This document shows, piece by piece, positions 42,500 through 52,543 of a DNA stretch of 64,000 bases; positions within the stretch are counted from its first letter, which is position 1; every line of letters starts with the position of its first letter. The position numbers were made by a program, and so were the translations under genes. The stretch is from Marinobacter salarius (GTDB lineage: Bacteria; Pseudomonadota; Gammaproteobacteria; Pseudomonadales; Oleiphilaceae): positions 3,844,001 through 3,908,000 of the forward strand of contig CP007152.1 of NCBI GenBank assembly GCA_000831005.1, written 5' to 3'. The notes beneath the pieces are model-generated. The model did not search any database. It was given only the letters and a program-made list of their open reading frames with translations, and was not told the origin of the DNA.

Positions 42500-43410
42500 T
42501 CAAGTCAACCAGATCCGCGGAACAACCGCGGACTGGCCGGCCAACAGAGGTCGAAGTACCTCCCAGGCCCGCTGGCAAACATCCCAGGCTTCGTTTCTTT
42601 CATTACCCAGGTACCGCAACAACACAACGCCACGCCGGCGTGTGATGGCCCAGTGGGCTGAAGCCGGCAGTTGTTCACGGATGGCTTCGATGGCGCCGGC
42701 TTCGTCTTCCAAACCAACCACCCACAAGGTCGCCTGAACGGTGGCGCCGCCCTGCCCCCATTTGCCTTGGAAACGGGCGTGAGTGGGGTCTAACAGTTGG
42801 CGCTCCAGCCATAGCGGTTTGCCGTTCATACTCAGACTGAAGCGTTGCTCCATGTGGCCGGTGACGAACGGCAGGTTGCTGGCCGGGCGGCCCAGGGCGA
42901 GAATTTCCCAGCCCAGGCATTTGGCGCCGGTTTCCAGTTCGATGGTGGTGGTCTGCTCGCCCCGGGAGCCGTTGAAGCCGAGGGTCTCCTGGGGCAGATA
43001 TTCAAGAACGCCGCCGTTGGCGACGTTCAGGTGTGTGTGCTGCGCCCAGGCCACGCCGTTGCGGTCGGCTTTGTAGAGTTTCGCCGCTGCCGGGGTGGTC
43101 ACCAAGGTGTGGGCGCCGCTTCCAACCGTTACGTTGATAGTCAGGGCATCGCCGCTAACCAGGCCGCCGGGCGGGTGTAGCAGGTACACGTGGCAGCAGC
43201 CGGTTTTGCCTTCCGGGTAGAACGGCCGCTGTACCCGTAATGGCCCCTTGAACCGGGTGCGGGTCATGCGGGTGACCTGCGCGCCTGCTCCTGCCTGGCG
43301 TCGAAGGCCAGGTCCAGGGTAGCGGCCCAGCGCCGATCCGCGTCGAAGCGGTGGCCGGAGTCGTGGGCCGCGTCGGCGGCGTTGAGGGCGATCGATTCGT
43401 AGGCGGTCAT
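42500..43410 (-). CDS. ureD: Urease accessory protein UreD (one frameshift)
   Basis: A scaffold of about 303 residues that delivers nickel to apo-urease. The first ~45 residues (MTAYESIALNAADAAHDSGHRFDADRRWAATLDLAFDARQEQ) are in one frame. After a lost base near 43285 the frame runs on with GPLRVQRPFYPEGKTGCCHVYLLHPPGGLVSGDALTINVTVGSGAHTLVTTPAAAKLYKAD, unmistakably UreD. The ATG overlaps the urtE stop (ATGA), physically coupling urease maturation to the urea-uptake operon. Confidence 0.94.
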
Positions 43411-44104
43411 ACCGTCAGGTGCTTCTTGATGAGTTCATCAGACAGCTCGGCAATCTCGCCCTCGGCGACGCGGCGGCCGCGGTCCATAATGGCGAAGCGG
43501 TCGGCGTATTTGCGGGCAAAGGGCAGTTTCTGCTCCACCAGCAACACCGTCAGGCCGTCTTCCTTGATCAACCGGCGGATGACTTCGCCGATCTGGGCAA
43601 CGATGTTGGGCTGGATGCCTTCGCCGGGTTCGTCGAGGATCAGTAGCTGAGGCTCGATCACCAGGCGCGGCCGATGGCGAGCTGTTGCTGCTGGCCACCA
43701 GAGAGGTCGCCGCCACGGCGGTTTTTCATTTCCTTGAGCACGGGAAACAGCTCGTAGATGCGCTCGGGGATTTTCTTGCTGCCGTCCTTGCGCACGGCCA
43801 GGCCGGTCCGCAGGTTTTCCTCCACAGTCAGCAGCGGGAATATCTGCCGGCCCTGGGGCACGTATCCGATGCCCAGGCGGGAGCGCTCTTCCAGTTTCTG
43901 TTTGGTCAGTTCGGTGCCGCCATCAAACTGGATGCTGCCGCTGCTGGTGGTTTCCTCCCCCATCACGCATTTCATCAGGGTGGTTTTGCCCACGCCGTTG
44001 CGGCCCATCACGCAGGTGCACTGGCCTTTGGGCACGTCCAGTTCCAGCTCCCACAGGGTGTGGCTTTCGCCGTAGAACTGGTTCAGTTTTTCGATCTTGA
44101 GCAT
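43407..44104 (-). CDS. urtE: Urea ABC transporter ATP-binding protein UrtE (one frameshift)
   Basis: A 232-residue branched-chain-type ABC ATPase. MLKIEKLNQFYGESHTLWELELDVPKGQCTCVMGRNGVGKTTLMKCVMG holds Walker A, LSGGQQQQLAIGRAL the signature, and LLILDEPGEGIQPNIV Walker B. The EGIQP after Walker B is typical of UrtE. One base is missing near 43664. Its ATG overlaps the urtD stop (TAATG), and its stop overlaps ureD. A degenerate relative occurs at 36.9 kb. Confidence 0.94.
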
Positions 44105-44931
44105 TACGCCTCCTCCTCCCCGAGATACACCTTGATCACTTCCGGGTCGTTGGAGACCTGGTCCATGCTGCCTTCCGCCAACACGCTGCCCTGGTGCAAT
44201 ACGGTGACCTTGCGGGCGATGGAGCGCACGAAGCCCATGTCGTGCTCCACCACCACAACCGACTGTTTTCCAGCGAGGCTGGTGAGCAGTTCGGCGGTGC
44301 GTTCCATTTCCTGTTCGGTCATGCCGGCGACGGGTTCGTCCACCAGCAGCAGGCGCGGCTTCTGCATCAGCAGCATGCCGATTTCCAGCCACTGCTTCTG
44401 ACCGTGGGAGAGGATGCCCGCCAGCTGGTTTCGCAAGTCCTGCAGGCCGATGGTTTCCAGCACTTCGCCGATGCGTTCGCGAAACTCCGCTTTCATGGCG
44501 GCCCGCAGGGTGGGAATCACCCGCTTGTCGGTGGCCATTGCCAGTTCGAGGTTTTCGAACACCGTTAAGGCTTCGAACACGGTGGGCTTCTGGAACTTGC
44601 GGCCGATGCCGAGGGTGGCGATTTCCGGCTCGTTCATGGTCAGCAGGTTGTGGCGGCTGCCGAACCAGACCGAACCGGTGTCCGGGGCGGTTTTACCGGT
44701 GATGATGTCCATCATGGTGGTTTTGCCCGCGCCGTTCGGCCCGATGATGCAGCGCAACTCGCCGTCGTCGATGGTCATGTTGAGGTTGTTGATGGCCCGG
44801 AAGCCATCGAAGCTCACGTTGACGTCTTCCATGTAGAGGATGGGCCCGTGGCGGGTGTCCACGGGGGAAACCGCCGGGGTCAGGAATTCGAACACCCGGT
44901 CGCGGTTGGAAAGCTCCTCGATAATGCTCAT
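44104..44931 (-). CDS. urtD: Urea ABC transporter ATP-binding protein UrtD
   Basis: A 275-residue LivG-type ATPase. Walker A is GPNGAGKT, and the signature is LSHGQKQWLEIGMLL, the UrtD-specific variant with His. Walker B is LLLVDEPVAGMTEQE and the switch His is in VVVEHDMGFVR. It pairs with UrtE to energise urea import. It overlaps urtC by four bases (ATGA). Confidence 0.96.
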   Translation of the reverse strand: MSIIEELSNRDRVFEFLTPAVSPVDTRHGPILYMEDVNVSFDGFRAINNLNMTIDDGELRCIIGPNGAGKTTMMDIITGKTAPDTGSVWFGSRHNLLTMNEPEIATLGIGRKFQKPTVFEALTVFENLELAMATDKRVIPTLRAAMKAEFRERIGEVLETIGLQDLRNQLAGILSHGQKQWLEIGMLLMQKPRLLLVDEPVAGMTEQEMERTAELLTSLAGKQSVVVVEHDMGFVRSIARKVTVLHQGSVLAEGSMDQVSNDPEVIKVYLGEEEA

Positions 44932-46064
44932 GCGGTCGCCTCCGTGGTGGATGGGGCGGTTGGGGTGTCTGGCTCATCCTGTTTGCCCTTGCGACGGCTG
45001 GCCAGCAGGCCGGCGATGCCCTTGGGCAGGAACACGGTGACCAGCACGAACAGGCCACCCAGGGCGAACAGCCAAGCATCCGGCATCACGCCGGTGAACA
45101 CGGTTTTGGCGTAGTTCACCAGTACCGCGCCGATCACCGCGCCATAGAGGGTTGCGCGGCCACCGAGCGCGACCCAGACCACCACTTCAATGGAAAACAG
45201 CGGCGAGAATTCGCTGGGGTTGATGATGCCCACCTGGGGCACGTACAAGGCGCCCGCCACACCCGCCAGCATGGCGGAGACCACGAACACGAACAGCTGC
45301 ACCCGGTCCACCCGGTAGCCCAGGAAGCGGGCGCGGGCTTCGGCGTCGCGGCAGGCGATGCTGACCCGGCCCAGCTTGCTGGTGACAATGCCGCGGCAGA
45401 TCACGTAGCCAATGGCCAGGGCGATGCCGGTGGCGATGAACAGCCCCAAACGGGTGGCGTCGGTGCGCAGGTTGAAGCCGAGGATGTCGCGGAAGTCAGT
45501 CAGGCCATTGTTGCCGCCGAAGCCCATCTCGTTGCGGAAGAACGCCAGCATCAGCGCGAAGGTGAGCGCCTGGGTGATGATGGACAGGTACACGCCGGTG
45601 ACCCGCGAACGGAAGGCGAGGAAGCCGAACACCAGCGCCAGCAGGCCCGGGGCCAGTAGCACCATGATGAAGGCGAACCAGGCCATGTCGAACCCGAGCC
45701 AGTACCAGGGCAGTTCCTGCCAGTTCAGGAACACCATGAAGTCCGGCAGGATGGGGTCGCCGTAGGTGCCGCGATCGCCAATCTGGCGCATCAGGTACAT
45801 GCCCATGGCGTAACCGCCGATGGCAAAGAAGGCGCCATGGCCCAGGCTGAGGATACCGAGGTACCCCCACACCAGATCCACAGCCACCGCGAGCAAGGCG
45901 TAGCACAGGTATTTGCCCAGCAATGTCACGGTGTAGGCGCTGACATACAGGGCGCTGTCTTCCGGCATGGCCACGTGAAGGAAGGTCACGATGGCCAGGG
46001 CTGCAAACAGAACGCCCAGGAAAATCTGCGTGGATCGCTCACGCAAGGGTTGAGTCAACCACAT
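44928..46064 (-). CDS. urtC: Urea ABC transporter permease UrtC
   Basis: A 378-residue inner-membrane permease of the LivM type with about nine hydrophobic segments. LLAVAVDLVWGYLGILSLGHGAFFAIGGYAMGMYL and the cytoplasmic loop RVSIACRDAEARARFLGY, which contacts the ATPase, are characteristic. It starts three bases past the urtB stop. Reads without interruption. Confidence 0.94.
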   Translation of the reverse strand: MWLTQPLRERSTQIFLGVLFAALAIVTFLHVAMPEDSALYVSAYTVTLLGKYLCYALLAVAVDLVWGYLGILSLGHGAFFAIGGYAMGMYLMRQIGDRGTYGDPILPDFMVFLNWQELPWYWLGFDMAWFAFIMVLLAPGLLALVFGFLAFRSRVTGVYLSIITQALTFALMLAFFRNEMGFGGNNGLTDFRDILGFNLRTDATRLGLFIATGIALAIGYVICRGIVTSKLGRVSIACRDAEARARFLGYRVDRVQLFVFVVSAMLAGVAGALYVPQVGIINPSEFSPLFSIEVVVWVALGGRATLYGAVIGAVLVNYAKTVFTGVMPDAWLFALGGLFVLVTVFLPKGIAGLLASRRKGKQDEPDTPTAPSTTEATA

Positions 46065-46067
46065 ACC

Positions 46068-47664
46068 TTAACCCTCCGCAGCCCGGCCTTTCTGGGGGAA
46101 GAGCCCCTTCGGCCGTTTTTGAATGAACAGGATGATGAAGACCAGCACAATGATCTTCGCGAGTACGGCACCAGCCAGGGTTCCAGCAGCTGGTTAATGG
46201 TGCCCAGCGACAACCCGGCGATGAGCGTGCCCCACAGATTGCCCACGCCACCGAACACCACCACCATGAATGAGTCGATGATGTAGTTCTGGCCCAGGTT
46301 GGGGCCGACGTTGGTGAGCTGGGACAGCGCCACACCGGCCAGGCCGGCAACACCGGAGCCAAGGGCGAAGGTCATGATGTCCACACGGGTGGCGCGGATG
46401 CCATGGAACGTGCCATGGCGCGGTTCTGGGTAACGGCACGCACTTCCAGGCCGAGGCGGGTTTTGCGCATGATCATCATCAGCGCGGCGAAGACGATCAG
46501 CGCGAACGCCAGTACGTACAGTCGATTAAGAGTGAGGGAGAGCGCGTCGTTAATCACCAGCGAGCCGCTCATCCACTCCGGTGTCACCACGGTGCGGTTC
46601 TGGGGCGAGATCACGGTACGCACCAGTTGCTGCAGGATGAGGCTGATGCCGAAGGTGGCCAGCAGGGTTTCCAGCGGGCGGCCCTTGAGGAACTGGATCA
46701 CGCTGCGTTCGATGATGATGCCAGCAGTAGCCGCCACCAGGAAACCTGCGGGAATCGAGAGGATCAGCGCCAGGCCAGGCTGGCCCGGAAACAGTTGCTG
46801 CATCCCCCAGGTGGTGTAGGCACCCAGCATGATCAGTTCGCCGTGGGCCATGTTGATGACGCCCATCACGCCAAAGGTGATGGCCAGGCCGATGGCGGCC
46901 AGTACCAGCACAGAACCCAGGCTGAGACCGAAATAGAGGGTTTCGGCGGCGCGGTTGAGTTTCAGTTTCTGTTCGATGGAAGCCAGGGCCTGCTCGGCCT
47001 TGTCGGCCAGGGCTGGATTATCGCTGCGCACGGCTTCGTTCAGGGCAGCTCGGGCTCGGGGGTGTAGACTGCCGGCCAGCACGTCCACGGCCTCAAGATT
47101 ACCCTCACCCACTCTGTAAATGGCCAGTGCCTCTTCAATGCGGTTGCGCACCGAGGCGTTCTCTTCCCGTTCCAGCTGCGCTTCCAGCGGCTCGACCAGG
47201 GAAGCATCCACTTTGCCCATCATGTCCTGTGCGGAGGCTTCGCGCACGTCAGGGTCTGCGGCGTTCAGGTCCAGCATGGCGAGAATGCCCTCAAGCTGAC
47301 CCCGTATCCGGTTGTTGATGGCGACTCTGTCCAGCTCGCGGCGGGACATTTCGCCCATGTTCTCTCCGGTCAGCGGGTTGGCGATTTCCCAGTCCCGGCC
47401 CCGGTTGTTCAGTACGATCACGACCTGGCCGGTATCTTCTATCCGGCTCAGGCGGTTGTTGCCATAAGCTTCGAGCCAGCCCCTGGCTCTTTCATCACCG
47501 CTGCTGACGATGGCATTGATGGCCTCTTCAACGCGGCTGGCGGGCGCTTCTGCAAGGTTATTCAGCAGGGCCGTTCCGGGGTCGTCTTCCTGGGCGGAGG
47601 CCGGAAGCGAGAGCACGGAAACCAGGGCGATAAGCAGCAATGTGAGCGATCGAAGGATGCTCAT
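46068..47664 (-). CDS. urtB: Urea ABC transporter permease UrtB (two frameshifts)
   Basis: About 532 residues. It has a signal peptide (SLPASA), an unusually long soluble N-terminal region (~residues 25-220, helical, rich in EA/DA motifs) and then a LivH-type permease with ALGLAITFGVMGVINMAHGELIMLGAY-like sequence near 270. A long extracytoplasmic N-domain is usual for proteobacterial UrtB. Bases are missing near 46397 (ARSMGIRATRVDIMTFALGSG) and near 46177 (NQLLEPWLGAVLAKIIVLVF). The end reads IQKRPKGLFPQKGRAAEG, typical of the family. Confidence 0.92.
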
Positions 47665-47770
47665 GATGGTGTCCTGTCGGTTGAAAGCGAGTTGCGGGGG
47701 CGACAACCGGGGCAGCATCGCCGCTCCCGGCTGTCTGTATTGCGCTGTTGGCGGCTATGCCACCCTCACC

Positions 47771-49081
47771 TTATTCGGCTTCTTCAGCCGCCATTTCTCC
47801 AGCGGAGGCGCCGCACTTGCCGGTTGCGGTGTTGAAGCTTCCGCAGAACATCGGCTTGCGCCAGTCGGCGATCAGGTCACGGGAACCCGGCAGGAAGTCA
47901 GACCAGGCATCGCCAGCCACGGTAGACGGGGTTTCCCAGACCACGGAGAACTGGCCGTTGTCCTGGATTTCACCGATCAGCACCGGCTTGGTGATGTGGT
48001 GGTTGGGCATCATGGTGGCGTAGCCGCCGGTGAGGTTCGGTACGCTCACGCCGATGATGGCGTCTTTGACCGCGTCCACGTCGGTGGTGCCTGCTTTCTT
48101 CACCGCTTCGATGTACATGTTGAAGCCGATGTAGTGGGCTTCCATCGGGTCGTTGGTGACGGCTTCTTCGTTGCCGGTGTGCTCGATCCACTGGTCGATG
48201 AAGTCGTAGTTGGCATCGCTGTCCACGCTCATGAAGTAATTCCATGCCGCCAGGTGTCCAACCAGCGGGCCGGTGTCGATACCGGAAAGCTCCTGCTCAC
48301 CCACGGAAAACGCCACCACCGGAATGTCGGAAGCGGAGATGCCCTGGTTACCCAGTTCACGGTAGAACGGTACGTTGGCGTCGCCGTTGATGGTGGAGAC
48401 GACGGCGGTCTTCTTACCAGCGGAGCCGAAGCGCTTGATGTCAGACACGATGTTCTGCCAGTCGGAGTGACCGAAAGGCGTGTAGTTGATCATGATGTCT
48501 TCCTTGGCAACGCCCTGATCCATCAGGTAGGTCTCAAGGATTTTGTTGGTGGTGCGCGGGTACACGTAGTCGGTACCGGCCAGCACCCAGCGTTCAACGC
48601 CGATGTTGTTCATCAGGTAGTCCACCGCAGGAATGGCCTGCTGGTTGGGAGCGGCACCGGTATAGAAAACGTTCTCGGAAGATTCTTCACCTTCGTACTG
48701 AACCGGGTAGAACAGCAGGCCGTTGAGTTCTTCAACCACCGGCAGGACGGATTTACGGGAAACCGAGGTCCAGTTGCCGAAAATGACATCCACTTTTTCC
48801 TGAGCCAGAAGCTCACGGGCCTTTTCGGCGAACAGCGGCCAGTTGGACGCGGGGTCAACCACAACCGCTTCCAGTTCACGGCCCAGAACACCACCTTCGG
48901 CATTCTGCTTGGCGATGAGCATTTCGACGGTGTCTTTCAGCACGGTTTCACTGATGGCCATGGTGCCGGAGAGGGAGTGGAGAATGCCGACCTTAATGGG
49001 ATCTTCGGCGGCCGCTGCGTTAAGAGACATTGAGAGAGCCAGCGCTGACAGGCCCAGTTTCACGTGTTTTCTAATCGTCAT
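47771..49081 (-). CDS. urtA: Urea ABC transporter substrate-binding protein UrtA
   Basis: A 436-residue periplasmic urea receptor. The signal peptide (LSMSLNAAAA) precedes EDPIKVGILHSLSGTMAISETVLKDTVEMLIAKQNAEGGVLGRELE, the UrtA-family mature start. NWTSVSRKSVLPVVEELNGLLFYPVQYEGEE follows. I favour the ATG at 49081 because AGGA lies eight bases upstream. It is the first gene of the urea uptake/urease cluster and is separated from urtB by 106 bases. It ends in an acidic Glu/Ala tail. Confidence 0.95.
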   Translation of the reverse strand: MTIRKHVKLGLSALALSMSLNAAAAEDPIKVGILHSLSGTMAISETVLKDTVEMLIAKQNAEGGVLGRELEAVVVDPASNWPLFAEKARELLAQEKVDVIFGNWTSVSRKSVLPVVEELNGLLFYPVQYEGEESSENVFYTGAAPNQQAIPAVDYLMNNIGVERWVLAGTDYVYPRTTNKILETYLMDQGVAKEDIMINYTPFGHSDWQNIVSDIKRFGSAGKKTAVVSTINGDANVPFYRELGNQGISASDIPVVAFSVGEQELSGIDTGPLVGHLAAWNYFMSVDSDANYDFIDQWIEHTGNEEAVTNDPMEAHYIGFNMYIEAVKKAGTTDVDAVKDAIIGVSVPNLTGGYATMMPNHHITKPVLIGEIQDNGQFSVVWETPSTVAGDAWSDFLPGSRDLIADWRKPMFCGSFNTATGKCGASAGEMAAEEAE

Positions 49082-49506
49082 GTTGTGCATCCTTTTCGGA
49101 TTGATTGGTGTTATTGCCCCAAAATGCACCAACACCTCTGCATCAGCTGTTCCAGAATGAAAAACACGCCTTATTTTTCAGTCAGTTAAATGATATTTGA
49201 TAACCACTTACCGGGCTTTCGAACCAGCAGTAATGCACCACGATGAATCGCCACTCCGCTAAGCGCACTATTACGATGCGACAAACCCACAAACCTGCAA
49301 CTCTATGAACTTAAAAAATAACCTGTTGTTTTAAATATTGTTTTTATTCTGATGCCAACTGGCCTCCGGTTATTGTCAACAAATGGGGCAACAGAATGGT
49401 CAACTCTGGTGCTCCAGACCCTTAATCGTGCACCGGAGCTGTAAACGGGAAAATCCAGAAAATGCATGAACATACGTTCAATTTCCACCTGTCCGTTTGA
49501 TTACAA
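49082..49506. promoter_or_regulatory. Upstream region of urtA
   Basis: About 425 AT-rich bases between urtA (minus) and the GacA-type box. Nitrogen-controlled urt operons often use NtrC and sigma-54. I looked for a -24/-12 element on the minus strand and found none with correct spacing, so the control mode is unresolved. No gene is visible. Confidence 0.4.
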
Positions 49507-49576
49507 ATCTGTAAGAGATATCGCACAGATGAGGGAGCGAATGTCCGATTTCTTGAGAATAGCTCCCATGTAGAAT
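49507..49576 (+). promoter_or_regulatory. GacA-type upstream box and promoter of the CsrB-like RNA
   Basis: TGTAAG-AGATAT-CGCACA at 49510-49527 matches the GacA box TGTAAG-N6-CTTACA in 10 of 12 fixed positions and lies in a longer dyad (ATCTGT...ACAGAT). A TAGAAT -10 at 49571-49576 predicts a start near 49583, placing the box centre about 65 bases upstream, where GacA/UvrY sites usually lie. Confidence 0.75.
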
Positions 49577-49582
49577 GGTCAA

Positions 49583-49806
49583 CGTCAAGGATGAAAAGCT
49601 GGCAGGGAAAGCTGGCTCAGGGAAGATAACTCCAGGGATCAGGAGTTGCCCAGGGAATCAGGGCCACAGGGACGAACACCAGGGAAGACGCGCACAGGAT
49701 GGTGCGCAGCCTGAAGGATCAGGCATGGGGTCAGCCACGGGCTCAGGAGCATAGGGAATGTGTTCCTGTCCGTGCACTTCCCCATCTCGCCGGTTACTTT
49801 TTCTTT
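49583..49806 (+). ncRNA. CsrB/RsmZ-type small RNA that sequesters CsrA/RsmA
   Basis: A stretch of about 220 bases without a gene on this strand and with about 12 GGA motifs, mostly AGGGA or AGGA. Several sit exactly in hairpin loops: AACTCC-(AGGGATCA)-GGAGTT at 49628, GCCC-(AGGGAATCA)-GGGC at 49648, GCGCAC-(AGGATG)-GTGCGC at 49690 and GCCTGA-(AGGA)-TCAGGC at 49709. This architecture is diagnostic of RNAs that titrate the translational regulator CsrA/RsmA. A GacA-type box lies upstream. The 3' end is uncertain; a bulged GGGAA/TTCCC hairpin and the T-rich stretch at 49796-49806 may terminate it. Confidence 0.88.
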
Positions 49807-49881
49807 TCCAACCAGCTCCGCCGCTTTTACGTCCTGACGAATAATCAGACACGTAAAATCACTCTCAGGAGCAAAGCAAGA

Positions 49882-50151
49882 ATGAAACGCACCCCTTTTA
49901 TCGCCATGATGGTCCTTCTGTTCAGCCTGTTCACCGGTTTCGCCCACGCTGAACCCGCCACCATCAACATCAATACCGCCGACATCGAAACCCTGGCCAG
50001 CCTCAACGGTATCGGGCAGAGCAAAGCCGAAGCGATTGTGGCCTATCGCGATGCCAACGGTCCTTTCCAGTCCAGCAACGACCTGACCAACGTCAAGGGC
50101 ATTGGTGAGCGCACGGTTGAAAAGAACGCCGAGCGCCTGACGGTCGAATAA
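49882..50151 (+). CDS. ComEA-family helix-hairpin-helix protein
   Basis: An 89-residue exported protein with signal peptide (ending AHA) and two helix-hairpin-helix motifs (ININTADIETLASLNGIGQSKAEAIVAYRDANGPFQSSNDLTNVKGIGERTVEKN), the ComEA fold that binds DNA without sequence preference. It may take part in DNA uptake into the periplasm. It stands alone after the CsrB-like RNA and before lutA. CAGGAG precedes the ATG, and a 9-base hairpin follows the stop. Confidence 0.9.
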   Translation: MKRTPFIAMMVLLFSLFTGFAHAEPATININTADIETLASLNGIGQSKAEAIVAYRDANGPFQSSNDLTNVKGIGERTVEKNAERLTVE

Positions 50152-50159
50152 CGCTATTC

Positions 50160-50184
50160 GGGCAGTGGCCGGCTGCCACTGCCC
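50160..50184 (+). terminator. Hairpin after comEA-like gene
   Basis: Perfect nine-base stem GGGCAGTGG/CCACTGCCC with a seven-base loop, nine bases after the stop codon. No T run follows, so termination strength is uncertain. Confidence 0.55.
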
Positions 50185-50319
50185 GCTCCCAAATCACCAG
50201 CTACCAACCCACCCGTTTTCCGAGCACGCAGACTCCCCATAAAGTCGCCTGGCAACCACCAGGGCGCCGCCCTATTATTGTGGTTCAGAGAGACAATAAT
50301 AATCGCGAGCGACGGCACT

Positions 50320-51096
50320 ATGGTTGATCCCATCAAGGTTTACCCGGCCAAACCTTCCAAGGTCTATTTCTACGGCACCTGCCTGGTCGACATGTTCTAT
50401 CCCGACGCGGGCATGGCCGGCATCCAGTTGCTGGAGCGGGAAGGCATTCAGGTCATCTACCCCGAAGACCAGACCTGCTGTGGCCAGCCTGCCTACACCT
50501 CCGGCTATCACGACGAAGCCCGCGCAGTCGCCCACGCCCAACTCGGGCTGTTTCCGGAAGACTGGCCGATTGTGGTGCCCTCCGGTTCCTGTGGCGGCAT
50601 GATGCGCAAGCATTACCCGGCGTTGTTCAAGGACACCTCCGATGAAGTTGCGGCCGCTGAAATTGCCGGGCGGGTATGGGAGCTGACGGACTTTCTGGTG
50701 AACGTGTGCCACATCAAATTGGATGACCTGGGTGAACCCACCACCGTAGCCATGCACACCTCCTGCTCCGCCCGCCGTGAAATGGGTGTGGCGGAAGTCG
50801 GCCCCAAGCTGCTGGGGCAGCTAAAAAACGTCAACCTGGTAGAACAGGTTCGAGCGGAGGAATGCTGCGGCTTTGGCGGTACCTTCGCGGTGCGCCATCC
50901 GGAAATTTCCGGGGCCATGGTCAGCGAGAAAGTGGACACCCTGGTGGACACCGGCGCCAAAGAGTTTGTCACCACGGACTGTGGATGTTTGATGAACATC
51001 GCCGGGTACGCTGAGAAAAACCAGAAGCCGGTGACCGGCCAGCACATTCTGAGTTTCCTCTGGGAACGCACCAGCAGTGGAGGTGAACAGTCATGA
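50320..51096 (+). CDS. lutA: L-lactate utilisation protein LutA
   Basis: A 258-residue Fe-S oxidoreductase subunit. It holds two CCG-type cysteine motifs (EDQTCCGQPAYTSGY and ECCGFGGTFAVRHPE) and HTSCSARREMG, as in LutA/YkgE and GlpC-like proteins. With LutB and LutC it oxidises L-lactate to pyruvate. I chose the ATG at 50320 over a TTG at 50278. It overlaps lutB by four bases (ATGA). Confidence 0.93.
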   Translation: MVDPIKVYPAKPSKVYFYGTCLVDMFYPDAGMAGIQLLEREGIQVIYPEDQTCCGQPAYTSGYHDEARAVAHAQLGLFPEDWPIVVPSGSCGGMMRKHYPALFKDTSDEVAAAEIAGRVWELTDFLVNVCHIKLDDLGEPTTVAMHTSCSARREMGVAEVGPKLLGQLKNVNLVEQVRAEECCGFGGTFAVRHPEISGAMVSEKVDTLVDTGAKEFVTTDCGCLMNIAGYAEKNQKPVTGQHILSFLWERTSSGGEQS

Positions 51097-52543
51097 GCGA
51101 GACAACACACGGCTCTTCACACCATTCCGCCCACCACATCGATGTGAAAGAGTTCCACCCGCGCGCCCGGGCGGCCATCCACAACCCGCAGGTTCGCCAG
51201 AACTTCCGCAAGGCGATGGACGGCCTGATGACCAAGCGCAAGTCCGCCTTTGAAGGTTGGGACCTGGAAACCCTTCGGGACTTGGGCGCCAACATTCGCA
51301 TGCGGGCCCTGGCCAGCCTGCCGGATTTGCTGGAGCAACTGGAACAGAAGCTGACCGAGAACGGCATTACTGTGCATTGGGCCACCGACGGTGATGAAGC
51401 CTGCCGTATCGTACGCGATATCTGCGTGGCGCGGGACGCCAAGACGGCGATCAAGGGCAAGTCCATGGTCTCTGAGGAAATGGAGCTGAACCATTACCTT
51501 GAGGAACAGGGCATCGAGGCGCTGGAGTCGGACCTTGGCGAGTACATCGTGCAACTGGCGGAAGAAACGCCCTCGCACATCATCATGCCGGCGATTCACA
51601 AGAACACCGGCGAGATCTCCCAACTGCTGCACGACAAAACCGGCACCGACCTTTCCAACGACGTGGAATACCTGACCGCGAACGCCCGACTCCAGTTGCG
51701 GGAAAAATTCCGTAATGCCGACGTGGGCATTTCCGGCGTTAACTTCGCCGTGGCCGAAACCGGCACCCTGTGCCTGGTGGAAAACGAAGGCAATGGCCGT
51801 ATGACCACCACCGTACCGCCCTGCCACATTGCCGTGACCGGCATCGAGAAGGTGGTGCCCAACCTGGAAGACGTGACTGCCCTGCTGGCGCTATTGACCC
51901 GTTCCGCCACCGGCCAGCACATTACCACCTACTTCAACATGATTTCCGGCCCCCGCAAGGCCAACGAGATGGACGGCCCGGAAGAGGTTCACGTGGTGCT
52001 GGTGGACAATGGCCGCTCCACCATCTATCAGGACGACGAGCTGCTGGACACCCTGCGCTGCATTCGCTGCGGCGCCTGCATGAACCACTGCCCGGTGTAT
52101 ACGCGGGTGGGCGGCCATACTTATGGCACCACCTACCCCGGCCCCATTGGTAAAATCCTGATGCCGCATATGGTGGGCCTTGATGAGGGCCGTCACCTGC
52201 CGACGGCTTCAAGCCTGTGTGGCGCCTGCGGCGAAGTCTGCCCGGTGAAGATTCCGATTCCGGACCTGCTGGTGCGGCTGCGCCAGGAATCCGTGGACGG
52301 TGACAAGCTGCACCCCGCCAAGGTTCGTGGCCATGGCGCCAAACGCAGTAGCGTGGAAGCCATGATCTGGAAGGCTGGAGCTGGATGCACGCCAAACCAG
52401 GCCTCTATCGCCTGGGCACCAGCTTGGGTGCGCGGTTCCGCAAGCTGCAACCGGGCAAGATTGGCGCCTGGACGCAATACCGAACCGCGCCAAAACTGGC
52501 ACCCAAAACCCTCCACGAACGGATGAAGGAGCGTGGCCAATGA
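51093..52543 (+). CDS. lutB: L-lactate utilisation iron-sulfur protein LutB (one frameshift)
   Basis: About 483 residues: an LUD domain (to ~residue 300) followed by two 4Fe-4S ferredoxin motifs, CIRCGACMNHCPVY and CGACGEVCPVKIP. The N-terminus holds a His-rich stretch (HGSSHHSAHH). A base is missing near 52373, after which the usual tail WSWMHAKPGLYRLGTSLGARFRKLQPGKIGAWTQYRTAPKLAPKTLHERMKERGQ continues. It overlaps lutC by four bases. Confidence 0.94.
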
